From: Dioscorea cayenensis subsp. rotundata | Lineage: Eukaryota > Streptophyta > Magnoliopsida > Dioscoreales > Dioscoreaceae | Length of the DNA stretch: 64,000 nucleotides | NCBI RefSeq assembly: GCF_009730915.1 | Contig: NC_052474.1 | Coordinates: 2,019,501-2,083,500 of the forward strand | Direction of reading: 5' to 3' | In this document: piece by piece, positions 22,280 to 33,950 of the stretch | Position numbering within the stretch: position 1 is the first letter of the stretch | Layout of the letters: every line of letters starts with the position of its first letter | Position numbers and translations under genes: made by a program | Notes under the pieces: model-generated | Told to the model about the DNA's origin: nothing | Database searches by the model: none | Seen by the model: only the letters and a program-made list of their open reading frames with translations

Positions 22280-22810
22280 TCAATCAAATGCCCACCTATT
22301 CTCTTCTCGGACCGCTGCCTCTTCATCAGGAGTGAAGTCATTTGTGATACCAAAAAAACCCCTCACTTGCTCAACATTCATGTCCCTGATAGCATCGGCG
22401 ACAGCCTGGCAAGCGAGATCAAGCAATGGCTTGCAATCAAGATAGTTTGCAACCATTATGACGTCAAATAACACACTGCTCGACGTGTCTTTCACAAAAT
22501 CTCTGTCAAATTCCCCAGCATCCTTATCAGTCTCGCTCTTCCCGACATGGTGTTTCCAGTACTCCAAAACCTTCGAAAGCACAGGAGCAGTCACATTAGG
22601 CAGAGGAATGCCACCCTCGGTACATCCATCATCAATCATGTTGCTAATCATTTTAGATCCCCTAGCAAGCAATTCATCCACCAAGAACTCCTCCCCTTCA
22701 GCAGACTTAAGCAGTATCTTCCTTTGAGCAGATGTCTCAGGGGCAGCAGGGACAACAGCATCAACACCAACTCCCTCTTGAATCTTCACAGCCACTGCTT
22801 CACTGGCCAT
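22280..22810 (-). CDS. SKP1: SKP1-like protein (SCF ubiquitin ligase adaptor)
   Basis: Adaptor that bridges Cullin1 to F-box proteins in SCF E3 ubiquitin ligases. The coding part is one exon, 176 residues. An N-terminal extension of about 30 residues (MASEAVAVKIQEGVGVDAV and on) precedes the usual start KILLKSAEGEEFLVDELLA. The BTB/POZ-like cullin-binding half contains GGIPLPNVTAPVLSKVLEYW. The F-box-binding half contains ANYLDCKPLLDLACQAVAD and GFFGITNDFTPDEEAAVREE and ends NRWAFD, where most plant SKP1s end NQWAFE. The start is chosen because an intron acceptor (TTTTCAG) sits directly before AATGG; the open frame upstream of it is leader intron. The extension and the WAFD end suggest one of the divergent SKP1-like paralogues. 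Confidence 0.95.
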   Translation of the reverse strand: MASEAVAVKIQEGVGVDAVVPAAPETSAQRKILLKSAEGEEFLVDELLARGSKMISNMIDDGCTEGGIPLPNVTAPVLSKVLEYWKHHVGKSETDKDAGEFDRDFVKDTSSSVLFDVIMVANYLDCKPLLDLACQAVADAIRDMNVEQVRGFFGITNDFTPDEEAAVREENRWAFD

Positions 22811-23675
22811 TCTGAAAACAAGAACATTATTTTGATTGATGGAAAACAGAAACATAAGTAACAGTTCAAAAGTCACAAAAAGATAAATTTTTTTTATTGT
22901 TACTATCCTAAGTTTACTCAAGCAAAGTAAGCAAGATATTGAAGAAATTTGCGAAAACATGAACAATGGTTCAAATATTTTGATCCTAAGCACATGATGA
23001 TCAAAAAGATGATTTTGCTTAATTTTTTTAAATTTAATCAGGAAAAGAAAGATATCAATCAAATGCTCGAAAATTTAAGAGAGGAATCAGTGAATCAACA
23101 ATTCCAAATTTTGCTTGATAGATCTAGAAAAACAGGGATGTTAGCATGTGTCAATTAACAAGAAGATCTTCTAATTCTAAAATTTCAAACAAGTTAAGAA
23201 ATTTTAAATTTTTACTCAATATATCGAGAAAACATAAGAGTAGGTCAAACAATTGAATCTACCATGTGGAGATCCAAACAAGGAATTTTTTTCCCTTGAA
23301 TTTCCCAAAAAAAAAAAGAAGGAAGAAATTTATCAAACACCTAAAACTTAAGAAATGACTCATTAGATTAAAAACTCATTTAAATCAACACTGCAAGCTC
23401 AAAAGTGCTCAAATTTAAGATCTACTCATCGATCAGTGATTTTGAGGGGAAAAAAAAAGAAAAGAAAAAAGAAAGCTGACCAAGCACCAGAATTTGTGAG
23501 GCCTTTGAGCTTTGAGAAGCACCTCAAAACCCTAACCCTAATTCCTTGGGGAAAAAAGAAAAGGGCTAAGATTAGAGCAGTGTATGTATACCTGAGAAGA
23601 GAGCCGCGCAGAGATCGATGATAGCGAGGAGGAAGCTTGCCCTCAAAGGAAGTCTTGTTGATATTTATAGTTATA
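22811..23675 (-). promoter_or_regulatory. SKP1 promoter, leader exon and leader intron
   Basis: On the minus strand a TATAAATA box lies at 23669-23662. A leader exon ends in CTCTTCTCAG at about 23592 before a GTATAC donor. The acceptor TTTTCAG lies immediately before the ATG, giving a leader intron of about 780 bp. A 5' UTR intron of this kind is common in plant housekeeping genes. The transcription start is inferred to be near 23635. Confidence 0.6.
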
Positions 23676-24240
23676 GAAATTAGAAATTATGATTTTTTTT
23701 AAATACAAAATTATATTTTATTATTATTATTTTATTTGCATATATTGTTTCATTTGGTTAGACTATGTTATTTTTATACTATCTAATTTTTATTTCCTTT
23801 TATATTTACATAATGTTTTTTTTTCCTCTTATTTCAGTGTTTTTTAGTGTAGCTTATGTGTGAATAAATGTTTATATTTGGGAGGGATGGAGTGAAATTA
23901 GTAAAAAATGAGTCGATACAGAGAATGAAAATCGTAGAAACAAAAAAAGAAAACGACAATATTTAGTTGATCAATGATTGCAGTCAAATAATTAAAAAAA
24001 CAACAACATTAAGTTAAAGTAGATAATGAAAATCATAAAGACAAAAGAGGAAGACGACAAGATTCTATTGATTAGTGATTGCAATCGGACAATGGACTAA
24101 TGTTTTTGTTATTAAATAGAGATGAAAGAATAATAAAAGAGATGAAAAATCCCCTCTTAAACTAGGAGTTGATGACAAGGGTACACAAATCACCCATGCA
24201 ATAGAGTGGTAGCTAATTTCTCTTCCAAGTGGAAGATTAA
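23676..24240. other. AT-rich spacer upstream of SKP1
   Basis: No ORF. Two related stretches (around 23925-23985 and 24020-24085, sharing AATGAAAATCGTAGAAACAA-like and GAC-GACAA motifs) suggest a decayed internal duplication of about 95 bp. Confidence 0.4.
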
Positions 24241-24880
24241 TTAAGAGTTCAACTCCCTTCTAATGCAATGATTGAAGGGTCGCAATTTGTCCACATTTTT
24301 TTTTTTTGGCAAAAGAAAGCCAAAGCTAAAAAAGAAAAACAAAGGAGAATTAAAAAGCAAGCTTCAACCGAAGCGGTCTTCCATCCAATGAGGCCGATAG
24401 CCTGGTGGAAATTGTTCATCATCTGCGTGACTCCAGGTCAAACACAGTAAAGTATGGAAAGGATTCCAACTATTCTCGATGCATAAGTTCAGAGCTTGGA
24501 TTATAGCTTTAATTTCGGCCTTGATGGGAGAGTCAGCAATGAAACCACTGGCTCCTGCAAGTAAGATTTTGTTAAAGTTAGAAATGATAACAAAGCCTAA
24601 TCCATAATCCTAATTTTTCAAGTTCCATGAAGCATCAATGTGAACAGAGATGATAGGGTGAGAGTTTCTGAATTTAGAGTACTCCCTTGATTTAATCCTA
24701 GTGGTCTGGTCAAAATCCGAACAGTAAGAAAGAGCTTTGTCCGTAGTGGTGTTAAAATTTGGGCACCACTTCTTGAAGATGAGATTATTTCTCTCTTGTC
24801 CACATTTATAAAACAAAATAGAAATAGTGCATAGTGAAGAGAATGCCATGAGATTCAAGCTTTTTTTTAGGAACATTTAC
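24240..24880 (-). mobile_element. LINE fragment with RNase H-like domain
   Basis: The minus strand reads WKERNNLIF-like (here GQERNNLIFKKW), then SREYSKFRNSHPIISVHIDA (RNase H strand 1 with the first Asp), then across a stop FVIISNFNKILLAGASGF, DSPIKAEIKAIIQALNLCIE (the catalytic Glu helix) and NSWNPF. This is the RVT_3/RNase H region found at the C-terminus of many plant LINEs. Several stops and shifts; only this part is left. Confidence 0.7.
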
Positions 24881-25449
24881 TCTAACTACAATTACTATAA
24901 AAAAACCATAATGGATGAATACTAATAGAATCATCATGTAGAATTCTTTTTAATAAAATAGACAAGTCACTCATCTCAACCAATGTGAGAAAGATTTGAT
25001 TCCTCGACCTTTCCATCAGGAAAGAAAAAAATCATCATCATTCTATTGTCATATGAATATCATTATATAAAAATTGTGTCTCATAAAACACAATATCATA
25101 GATTTAATACTATGACAAATAATGAGAACATATAACTTGCAATTTATTTGTCCAAAACAATGACTAATTAATATATATATATATTGAGCATGAGCATATT
25201 ATACAAATTTTAGATTTTGTGAGACGATGTTAGTCATGTTAAATAGTTAACCAAGAATATACACATGGGTATCAAGTTATTTCCGTTAAAAGAACATTCC
25301 TTACAACAAGAATATCTTTTGCAACAAGTGACACGATGACACCAACATTAACATAAATACTATTACTATCTTGACAATAGTGTAACATGAAGTATACAAT
25401 TTCTATAATGGCTAAAGTTTAAATGATATGAAAAATATCTATTTCTTTT
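24881..25449. other. AT-rich spacer, no gene seen
   Basis: No ORF, RNA gene or clear repeat. The stretch separates two LINE fragments of the same orientation. Confidence 0.45.
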
Positions 25450-26480
25450 ATATTTGATTTAATGGTTAGAAAAACGATGGATAGAAAAAAAAAGAGTGGA
25501 TACAAAACATACGGAAGAGAGTACAAAAGCAAAGAGAAGGGGGAAAAACATAGGTACATAAAGGTTCATCAAAAGTGGAAACAACAAGGTACAAAAGAAA
25601 AACTGCCTCTAGGGGTAGAGAGAGCCTCGTCCTAGGGAGAGAGGCACTGAAGAAGGCTACATGCTAGCTGGTGGGTGTTTGGGGGCTATCATCAAGGCCA
25701 TGAATGGAAGGCCCTGGAAACTGAATACTCTTTCTTTACCACTCCAGATGAATCCTCCAACTTTTTGTTTTTTTGTTTTTTTGTTTTTTTTTTTTTTTGC
25801 TTTAAGAGTTGCAAATACCCAAAAGATGAACAAGTGACTGATTGTCAGAATTAGGGAAGATAATGAAAATGTTTTATAATTAAAAAGGCAATCATTTCTT
25901 CCAAGCTATATTTGCCAAACAATAGCTTTTGCTAAAAGTGACCAAGCCATCCTTTTTGTAGGTTATAGCTCCTCGAGCCAACCATCCCATAGGCCCTTCA
26001 TGGAGTTTGGGATCCTGTTGCTACCTAGGACCCTAGTGAAGTGACTCCAAATATCAGTTGTGACTGAGTAATGTAAGAAAAGATGATATGTAGTCTCGAT
26101 CGCACTATGACATAAGATACAAGTGATTGTCAGTAGTTTGTTGCATCTTCGAGAGGCTAGATTGTCTAGGGTGGGGATTTTGTTATCCCAGATTAACCAG
26201 ATTAAAGATATTAATTTTCTTCAGACATGTGTTCTTTAAGATGGTTGATGCTATTTTACAGCGTTGTCCCCCCATCGATTAGGAACCTATAGAATGAGCA
26301 TACGGAGAAACTTCCATTAGGCGTCAATCTCCAACTACGATTATCCTTCTTGTCCCTTGAAACTGTTTGAATTTTTTTCAAAAATACTCTTAACATTGGC
26401 CCGGGAACTAGGTTAGTGGAAAGGAATAGGTCCAACAAGTCTCTAACTATGCCTAAAGGGGATTTTGCAGTTTAATGCAT
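25450..26480 (-). mobile_element. LINE 3' fragment (zinc-binding domain and 3' UTR)
   Basis: Minus-strand frames give SWRLTPNGSFSVCSFYRFLI (26340 area), then LASRRCNKLLTITCILCHSA, IETTYHLFLHYSVTTDIWSH and a Lys-rich end, followed by a pyrimidine-rich 3' UTR with TATCCACTC near 25490. The CxxC/HLF pattern is the zf-RVT domain. Its residues closely parallel LINE copies at 27820-28260 and 43270-43880, so these are one family. Broken by several stops; 5'-truncated. Confidence 0.75.
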
Positions 26481-26689
26481 TCATGGTTTATCCAAGAATG
26501 CATTCGTCGATTTATCCACTATTTCAAAAAAAATGATGGATTTAAAACTTAAGTTTTTCTGAGAAAATAGAATATATCAATAAATAGAGTTGGTGGATCT
26601 CACCTAAATTATAAAGACCCGTTGATTTTTTTTTTCTTTTGGATAAACCTCAAAGCTAGTTAGGAGCGTAATGTTTTTAATTTTCACTC

Positions 26690-26691
<2 letters not shown>

Positions 26692-26738
<47 letters not shown>
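26692..26738. repeat. (AT)n microsatellite
   Basis: An uninterrupted AT dinucleotide run of about 46 bp between two LINE fragments, the longest simple repeat in the window. It is a possible site of slippage and breakage. Confidence 0.95.
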
Positions 26739-26742
<4 letters not shown>

Positions 26743-26779
26743 ACCTATATATTATTGAACAAATAATAAACTTCATAAA

Positions 26780-28548
26780 TAATATGTGAATTCACTGCTG
26801 TATAGAGTACCTAGCTTCCAAACAATTGGGGTTGCTTTCTTGGAGTACTTTAGTAAAAATTTGGAAGTAAGCGGTATTTTTTGCTTCCAAGCAAATTGGT
26901 CTAGATTGTTCACTCACAAAGATGTTGTTGACCTAACAACCCTAGAAGCTTACTTTTACCCTCGCAAAAATCAAAATGGGCACTTTTGAGCAAGGGGCGG
27001 ACAAGGCACCACGGCTAGATGATTCCCATTGCTATTCTTTCAAAAACATTGGTCATATATCAAAATTGATCTCTTACATCTTTGTGAGGACTTTCACTGT
27101 GGGAGGCCCAATGTAGAACGAATAAATTGGGTGAACATTGTCTTAATCACTAAAAAGACAGAAGTAGTGGAGCCAACAGAATTTCGCCCGATTAACCTAA
27201 TAACTACTCTCTTAAAATCATCTCTAAGATTCTAGCAAACCGTCTGAATACGGTAATCAACAAGCTTGTAGATCCCATCAGGACGGCTTTCATAAAAGGA
27301 AGGAGTATAGCACACAACATCGTAGTAGGAGAGGAATTAATCTTCAACATCCAAAATCGCAACCTCGCATGGCACATTATCAAAGTTGACTTTTCAAAGG
27401 CCTTTGACATGGTGCATTCTTGCAAGGATTAGAGACAACCCTTAAGAATTGCCGCTCTATGATTTTGGGCTCGATAGATGGTTTGAAGGAAAAACACCAA
27501 GGGATGTGTGGCAGAAATTTTTCTTGATTTGTAAAATCCTTTTATCACGGTAATTGATTTCAACTCCCTTTCTGGATCGTTTCCTAAACAGTCATCTCCA
27601 TGGAATCCAATATCAACTGACAACAATGCTTATTAAAGGTTTGGACACCAAGTGTTCGCGTTGGGATAAAAATGGGAACTTCATCGTTAAGTCCTTACAC
27701 TTTTCTAAATGCCGGAGGACTTAGGAGCCTAGTCAACAATTCAATTTGGAAAGGAGACTGCCCCCTCAAAATTTAAATCTTCAATTGGCTAGCCCTAGAC
27801 AACAAGATCTTAACCCTAGATAATTTAGCAAGACGAGGTTGTAACAGCATCTCCACATTCACCTGTGTGCTTTGTTACACAGCGATTGAGACTGCGTACC
27901 ACCTACTCCTGAACTGCCCATTTGCATCAAGGATTTGGTCACACTATTCTGCCCTTTTCAATGTCCCAAACATGGCAGCCACCCTTGAAGAGATTTGGAC
28001 CCTTTGGGCCAACAACAGGAGCATCACTTATTTTGGTCTAGGAAACCTCCTCATTCAAGCTATTTGGTGGAATATTTGGCTTGAATGGAATTATCTCATT
28101 TTCTCATGCATGGCATTAGCATTACAACTTTCATCTATATTTAAAATTGATCATATTCTCATTGCTTGGTTAAATGCAACTCCTAAATCCCAAAAAACCA
28201 CACTTGAAGAGGCACTCCTAACCATCAAAAGGAGCCTTGAGTTTGTGGGATCTTTGATCTCTGCACCATGAGAGTTGAGTACTTCCTCCTCATAAAGCGA
28301 TACTCCCGACCCAGCTATTTAATCATCTATTTTCTTCGTATTATCTTCTTCGCTCCACCCCTAGTGGAATCCTAGTGATTTCTTTCTTATTTTGTTCTCT
28401 TTTTGTGTGTTTTCTCGATTGGATGTGATGTGATATCTTTGATATCTTTTTTGTTTTGTTTTGTTATTTGTCATCTTCATCTTTGTATTGTGTTTTCTTC
28501 TTTTGAAATAAATTACTAATTTATGTACTTTATTCAATGACAAAAAAA
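26780..28548 (+). mobile_element. LINE fragment with reverse transcriptase and zinc-binding parts
   Basis: The plus strand carries RT pieces: PIAFFQKHW-like (27020), VERINWVNIVLITKKTEVV with EFRPINLI (27110-27205), then in other frames ANRLNTVINKLVDPIRTAFI, KGRSIAHNIVVGEELIFNIQ and IIKVDFSKAFDMV (27230-27415). The catalytic YADD part is missing, probably by an internal deletion. The C-terminus is clear from 27840: LARRGCNS, LCYTAIETAYHLLLNCPFAS and IWWNIWLEWNYLIFSCMALA, ending with a stop at 28269. The 3' UTR ends in an A-run at 28539-28548. Dead copy of the same LINE family as its neighbours. Confidence 0.82.
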
Positions 28549-28784
28549 AATAATACATGGCCGTATAAGTATGTTTTATATTTAAAAGATACCTTAATTC
28601 TACCATTTGAAAGAATATATATATGCAAAGATTTCTCAAAGGTTGGAAATTATAACACCATTGAAAGTAATTTTATTTATTTGAGACAAAAATTAATTTT
28701 ATTTAGACCATATATTGTTTTCCAAAATATTGAACTAATTATTATTTTATTTTTTTGTTTTTCAAAATGTGTTAACTATTGGTC

Positions 28785-29784
28785 NNNNNNNNNNNNNNNN
28801 NNNNNNNNNNNNNNNNNNNNNNNNNNNNNNNNNNNNNNNNNNNNNNNNNNNNNNNNNNNNNNNNNNNNNNNNNNNNNNNNNNNNNNNNNNNNNNNNNNNN
28901 NNNNNNNNNNNNNNNNNNNNNNNNNNNNNNNNNNNNNNNNNNNNNNNNNNNNNNNNNNNNNNNNNNNNNNNNNNNNNNNNNNNNNNNNNNNNNNNNNNNN
29001 NNNNNNNNNNNNNNNNNNNNNNNNNNNNNNNNNNNNNNNNNNNNNNNNNNNNNNNNNNNNNNNNNNNNNNNNNNNNNNNNNNNNNNNNNNNNNNNNNNNN
29101 NNNNNNNNNNNNNNNNNNNNNNNNNNNNNNNNNNNNNNNNNNNNNNNNNNNNNNNNNNNNNNNNNNNNNNNNNNNNNNNNNNNNNNNNNNNNNNNNNNNN
29201 NNNNNNNNNNNNNNNNNNNNNNNNNNNNNNNNNNNNNNNNNNNNNNNNNNNNNNNNNNNNNNNNNNNNNNNNNNNNNNNNNNNNNNNNNNNNNNNNNNNN
29301 NNNNNNNNNNNNNNNNNNNNNNNNNNNNNNNNNNNNNNNNNNNNNNNNNNNNNNNNNNNNNNNNNNNNNNNNNNNNNNNNNNNNNNNNNNNNNNNNNNNN
29401 NNNNNNNNNNNNNNNNNNNNNNNNNNNNNNNNNNNNNNNNNNNNNNNNNNNNNNNNNNNNNNNNNNNNNNNNNNNNNNNNNNNNNNNNNNNNNNNNNNNN
29501 NNNNNNNNNNNNNNNNNNNNNNNNNNNNNNNNNNNNNNNNNNNNNNNNNNNNNNNNNNNNNNNNNNNNNNNNNNNNNNNNNNNNNNNNNNNNNNNNNNNN
29601 NNNNNNNNNNNNNNNNNNNNNNNNNNNNNNNNNNNNNNNNNNNNNNNNNNNNNNNNNNNNNNNNNNNNNNNNNNNNNNNNNNNNNNNNNNNNNNNNNNNN
29701 NNNNNNNNNNNNNNNNNNNNNNNNNNNNNNNNNNNNNNNNNNNNNNNNNNNNNNNNNNNNNNNNNNNNNNNNNNNNNNNNNNNN
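28785..29784. other. Assembly gap (1000 N)
   Basis: Exactly 1000 unknown bases, the conventional filler for a scaffold join of unknown size. Order and distance across it are therefore less certain than elsewhere. Flanks are AT-rich with LINE remains on the left, suggesting the contigs broke in repeats. Confidence 0.98.
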
Positions 29785-30825
29785 ATTTGTGATTTATTTA
29801 TTTATTTTTTAAATTATCTCACAACATACATAGATAAATTAACCAGTTATTTTTTTCTTCTACTACTTTATTTGTTTGTGTTTGTATATTTGTATCTGGC
29901 TTTGTTTACTCACTGCATCCAAGAAGACCAACCTTGTAATCAAATTTATTGTTGCCACCCAACCAGTTTTTAATCAACTCAACACACACTGTTTTCACTG
30001 GCAATAATGTTGGTATGTATATGGCTTCTTACGATCGAATAGAAAAGAGAAAAATCGTTGTTGTCGTTGTGTTTTTTTAAGATTGTGTCGGCCTGTTTTT
30101 TTCGTTGTGTTTTTCCTGTTTTATCTTTTTGGGTTGTCTTCTTGTTGGTAGTCTGGCCACTTTCGTATTGTAATGTTATCTCCTACGTGCAGTATGTGAC
30201 ATCTGTGAGAATCGCTATGTGTTCCTCATTTACGTTCTATTTTTAATTAGTAGTGCTTTATGCGGCACCTTATCATCAACATTATTATTATTATTATTGT
30301 GTTTGTACTTTTTAGTTTTAATTTCTCTGTGTGATCTAGAGCTTGCTTTGGAGATAGCACAACACTTTTCAGATTGATTTTTGGACGAAAGAATGCATCT
30401 CTCTATCAGAAACAAAATCACAGGTATAGCTACAGTGAGCAAGTGAGTGGTGGGGTTCAAGGGATAAACAATAATAATAAATTAGTAATTTAGTTATTTA
30501 AAAGAACAGTAATCATAGTATTAACTAAGAACCTTTGCTAATAAGTTTCCTTTTTTTTTTCTCACTGGATGCTATGTTATATATATTCTATGCACTGGAA
30601 TTATTGTTCTTTTGGATAAATATAGCTTACCAAGTTTACCTATTCCAAGTCATCACCTGGCCGGGTAGTACAACAAACATGTGAACATGTAATTGCATGG
30701 CAGCAGATGATGACTTGGTCTAAAACAAGGCCATGCATGCATGGCATGTTACTTCCAGTTCCGACCAACCAAACATTTGCAAGCGAACCACCCTCAACGA
30801 ATCCCAACCACTCATCCTCCTACAC
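29785..30825. other. Spacer between gap and HIPP gene
   Basis: The part to about 30310 is T-rich, has (ATT)n near 30278-30297 and looks like the 3' end of a retroposon, but no domain can be read. The part from 30600 to 30825 is unique and probably upstream regulatory DNA of the next gene. Confidence 0.35.
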
Positions 30826-30829
30826 TTCT

Positions 30830-30836
30830 TATAAAA
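30830..30836 (+). promoter_or_regulatory. TATA box of the HIPP gene
   Basis: TATAAAA 96 bp upstream of the ATG, in unique DNA. The spacing leaves a leader of roughly 65 nt. Pattern match only. Confidence 0.55.
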
Positions 30837-30931
30837 CACTCCAATTTCAAAACATTCTCAAACTCTTTCTTCTTCATGATTAATTACCTCTTTTTTGCTT
30901 TTAATTTTTTCATCTTTATTTAAGCAAAAAA

Positions 30932-31938
30932 ATGGTAGCATTAGAGAAAAAAGAGGTGATCGTAGTTGAGAAAGAAAAACAGGAGGAAGTCATCACTGCC
31001 ATCTATAAACTCAACTTGCATTGTCAAGAATGCGCTCGTTCGATCGAGAAGCATGTTACAAGAATCTCCGGTAAATTTAATTTATTTTAATGTATATGGT
31101 TTATTTAATTTATAATAAATAAAAAAATTTGTTTAATTTTCCGTATGTGTGACAGGAGTTCAGAAGGTTGATACAGATGTAGAGAGTGGGAAAGTCAATG
31201 TGAAAGGGATCATTGATGTGAAAAAAATCCATGAACTCATAGAGAAGAAGAGTAAGAGAAAGGTTGAGATTATATCACCCAAGCCAAAGGAGAAAGATGA
31301 TAAAGTATCTGCAGAGAAAATTGTGGAGAAAAAAGAGGTTAATTAATTTTAATTAACCTTGATTTACAGAATTATTTGAGCTTAATTTTGATAATTACTA
31401 ATCTCAAGTTCAACTCTTTGTAGGAAGTTGTGAGGACAATAGTAATGAAGGTTCACATGCACTGTGAGAAATGTGAACATGATCTCAAGTGGAGATTACT
31501 GAAGCTCAAAGGTGATTAAAATGAATTAGTGTTCATTACTTTAAATTTAATCCAATGATTAGTTATAATTGTGGTTGATTTATTACTGCAGGTGTCCATA
31601 GTGTGAAAATGAACAGAGAAGCAGGGACATGCACAGTGACAGGGACAGTGGAAGAGAAGAAGTTGATAGAATACATAAGAAGGAAAACTAAGAAACATGT
31701 GGAGGTTGTGCCTCAGAAACAGAAAGAAGAAGAGAAGAAGAAAACAGAGGAAAAAGTGAGCAAAGAGAAGGAAACAGAGGCCAAAGGTGGTGCAAAAGAG
31801 GAGGTAAAAAAGGTGGAGATTGTTGAAAAGAAAGAGGAAGTGAAAATCACTGAGATTGTTGTGCCATATTTCATTCATTGCACTCATGCACCTCAGTGGT
31901 TCAGTGATGAGGATCCAAATTCTTGTTCTGTAATGTAG
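30932..31938 (+). CDS. Heavy-metal-associated isoprenylated plant protein (HIPP), two HMA domains
   Basis: Metallochaperone-like protein that binds soft metals through HMA domains and is attached to membranes by a farnesyl-type lipid. Four exons: 30932-31070, 31156-31337, 31424-31511 and 31592-31938. Phases close to 251 residues. HMA 1 is LNLHCQECARSIEKHV (CxxC intact) with the typical VQKVDTDVESGKVNVKG strand. HMA 2 is VHMHCEKCEHDLKWRL (CxxC intact) with VHSVKMNREAGTCTVTG. Linkers are Lys/Glu-rich, the second very strongly (about residues 185-230). The C-terminus is CSVM, a CaaX prenylation signal, after HAPQWFSDEDPNS. The exon-per-half-domain layout fits the family. The exact subgroup and metal are unknown. 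Confidence 0.94.
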
Positions 31939-32255
31939 ATTGAATAAAACAGACATGTGAACAAAGATTGATATTTCATTCAGTAAATATTAGTTGTTTT
32001 TCGACATTTACACTCTTCCTTCTTAAAACTATGCTCACACTTTAAACTACATAGTTGCCAATACTGCTTATTTCAGAAGCAAAAAACCGTCAACAGCAAA
32101 ACAGAAGCCTTTCGAAGGAAAATTAAGATGAAAAAAAAAATACTCTATACATTTCACTCCAGCTGCAGATTGGCTTAACCTTCGCTGATAGAAAGGCGAG
32201 AATTCAGATAATGAAGATGCAACTGTTCAGGGGGATATCTTTAGGCATGTATCAA
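31939..32255. other. Convergent 3' region of HIPP and LOL1 genes
   Basis: The two genes face each other with about 315 bp between stop codons. The stretch is presumably filled by their 3' UTRs. No other feature is seen. Confidence 0.5.
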
Positions 32256-33950
32256 TCAACCACTCAGCTTCTGTTCACTGCTCGGCGATGCCTGAAAGAG
32301 CAGATGTTTACAGTTAATCATTTCAAATTTTACTACATAAAACATGTCAAACAGTCCCCGTTTTAATCATACTTAAGCCACACAAAAGCTTCAGATTTTT
32401 ATGAGCTACTATGTTCTAGCTAATTGAAATATTTTGCTAGAGATTTTGGTGAATAGTCCCCAGGTTGATAAAAAATTGAGTAAGATTTATTGTTGTTTAA
32501 TAAAAGCAGTATGCGACAACTGGGAGCTTCAATGTAACAGGAATGGTGCCACTGCTCAATTCAACAATGAATAATAAGCATGTCTCATGATTTTCTAAAT
32601 GTGTGGTTGTGAAAAATGTATATGGAAACTAACCCCAACCGAAGTAACGAAGTTGCATACTGCACATTTCACAGATCTTGCTCCATATTGGTACATAAGC
32701 AGCATCCTGCAATTCCCACAATTCACATGCGCCACCTGATTTGCTGCAATTTGTGCAGTTCTCACTGTTATAAATGTGCAATGGAGCAACAATTACAGAG
32801 TCACAGAAAAAGTGAAAAGGAATTAGATATATATTATGCCCTGATGATAATTACAGAATTTTATTCAATTTTCAGTCAGTCTTCTCAGGAAATAAGTGTA
32901 ATTGTAAGTTCAAACAGAGGAATTCATTTGTAGTAATCTTCATTCAGCAAGGAACAAGAAAGTGTGATTTACACTCGAAGTTTCACATATGTGCATTGAT
33001 ATACCTATTGTCTATGTTGGTTCTGGATACAATAAATATAAAGTTCTAGACATTGGAAACTATTATGATCTAATATTGATCTGCCGATAAAGAAATCAGC
33101 AGATATAATATCCTCACCTTCCAAAGCCAGGTTAACTGTGTGACAACAAGAACATTGGACACTAGTCGCTCCTCGGATGTACATCAACAGAGTGTGACAG
33201 CCACCACAAACTAACTGAGCCATCTCAGTTCCTGCTTCACAAATTCAGATCATGAAACATCTTGTATTTTGTGTTTTGTAAAGAACACAGGTTAACCAGA
33301 ATATCTAGCGGTGATAAACCACAAATAGACAACAAAATCTGGTTTCATGCCGATCATAGTACCATCATTGCTTCTTTTTTTTTTTTCTTTTTATCAACAA
33401 CCTTTCAAACTAACTTCAAATCAATATAAAAAATAGTCTTCACTGAACTGTCTTTGATGTAATAACTAGATGCTTCTCAATGTAATAAAATAAGTTTAAT
33501 AACCAAAGGAGCTTATTCACATCTTTCACATTACAAAGAACAAAATACATGAGTACTGGCATGCTTAAATGTTATAATTCTAAAAGATTTGAGTAGAGGA
33601 AATGGCATGAAAGAACATACCAGGAGGAGGTACATTGGTGACCACACTGCAAACAGCGCAGCAAACAGAAGTAGCACCAACTGGATATAGAAGCAGATTA
33701 CGGCACCCTGAGCAAACAAGTTGGCTCTGTGTTGTCCCTAAACAACAAGCCAATAATAATAAAACCAACAAGGACTCTTAACAATTATAAACTTAAAAAA
33801 AAAATTGTGGAATCAAACAGTACCAAGAAGGAAAAACACTGCATATAAATAACAACAAAAAAATAAATAAATAAAAAATTGAAGGAATTTACCATTTGGT
33901 GGTGTAAATGGCACTGGAGGTGTTGGGTATGGAGCAAGAGGTACAGGCAT
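32256..33950 (-). CDS. LOL1: LSD1-type zinc-finger protein (LOL1-like)
   Basis: Plant regulator of programmed cell death and oxidative stress, nuclear or cytosolic. Five exons: 33950-33893, 33737-33621, 33231-33118, 32743-32634 and 32291-32256. Phases close to 144 residues. The Pro-rich N-terminus [18 protein letters not shown] is followed by three zf-LSD1 domains of pattern CxxCRxxLxYxxGAxxVxCxxC: [19 protein letters not shown] (exon 2), [19 protein letters not shown] (exon 3; His replaces the usual Arg) and [20 protein letters not shown] (exon 4). It ends [11 protein letters not shown]. Each finger has its own exon, with phase-1 junctions between exons 1-4, which is why single-frame reading finds only pieces. 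Arabidopsis LOL1 promotes cell death while LSD1 restrains it; which role this protein has is not visible. Confidence 0.94.

Noticed and set aside
22811-23062. N-terminal extension of SKP1 into the upstream open frame
   Set aside because: The extra residues are AT-rich and hydrophobic in an unnatural way, and a clear acceptor sits just before the canonical ATG, so this is leader intron.
28537-29973. Apparent ORF of several hundred codons spanning the N stretch
   Set aside because: It consists almost wholly of unknown bases; the flanking real codons are AT-rich and not protein-like.
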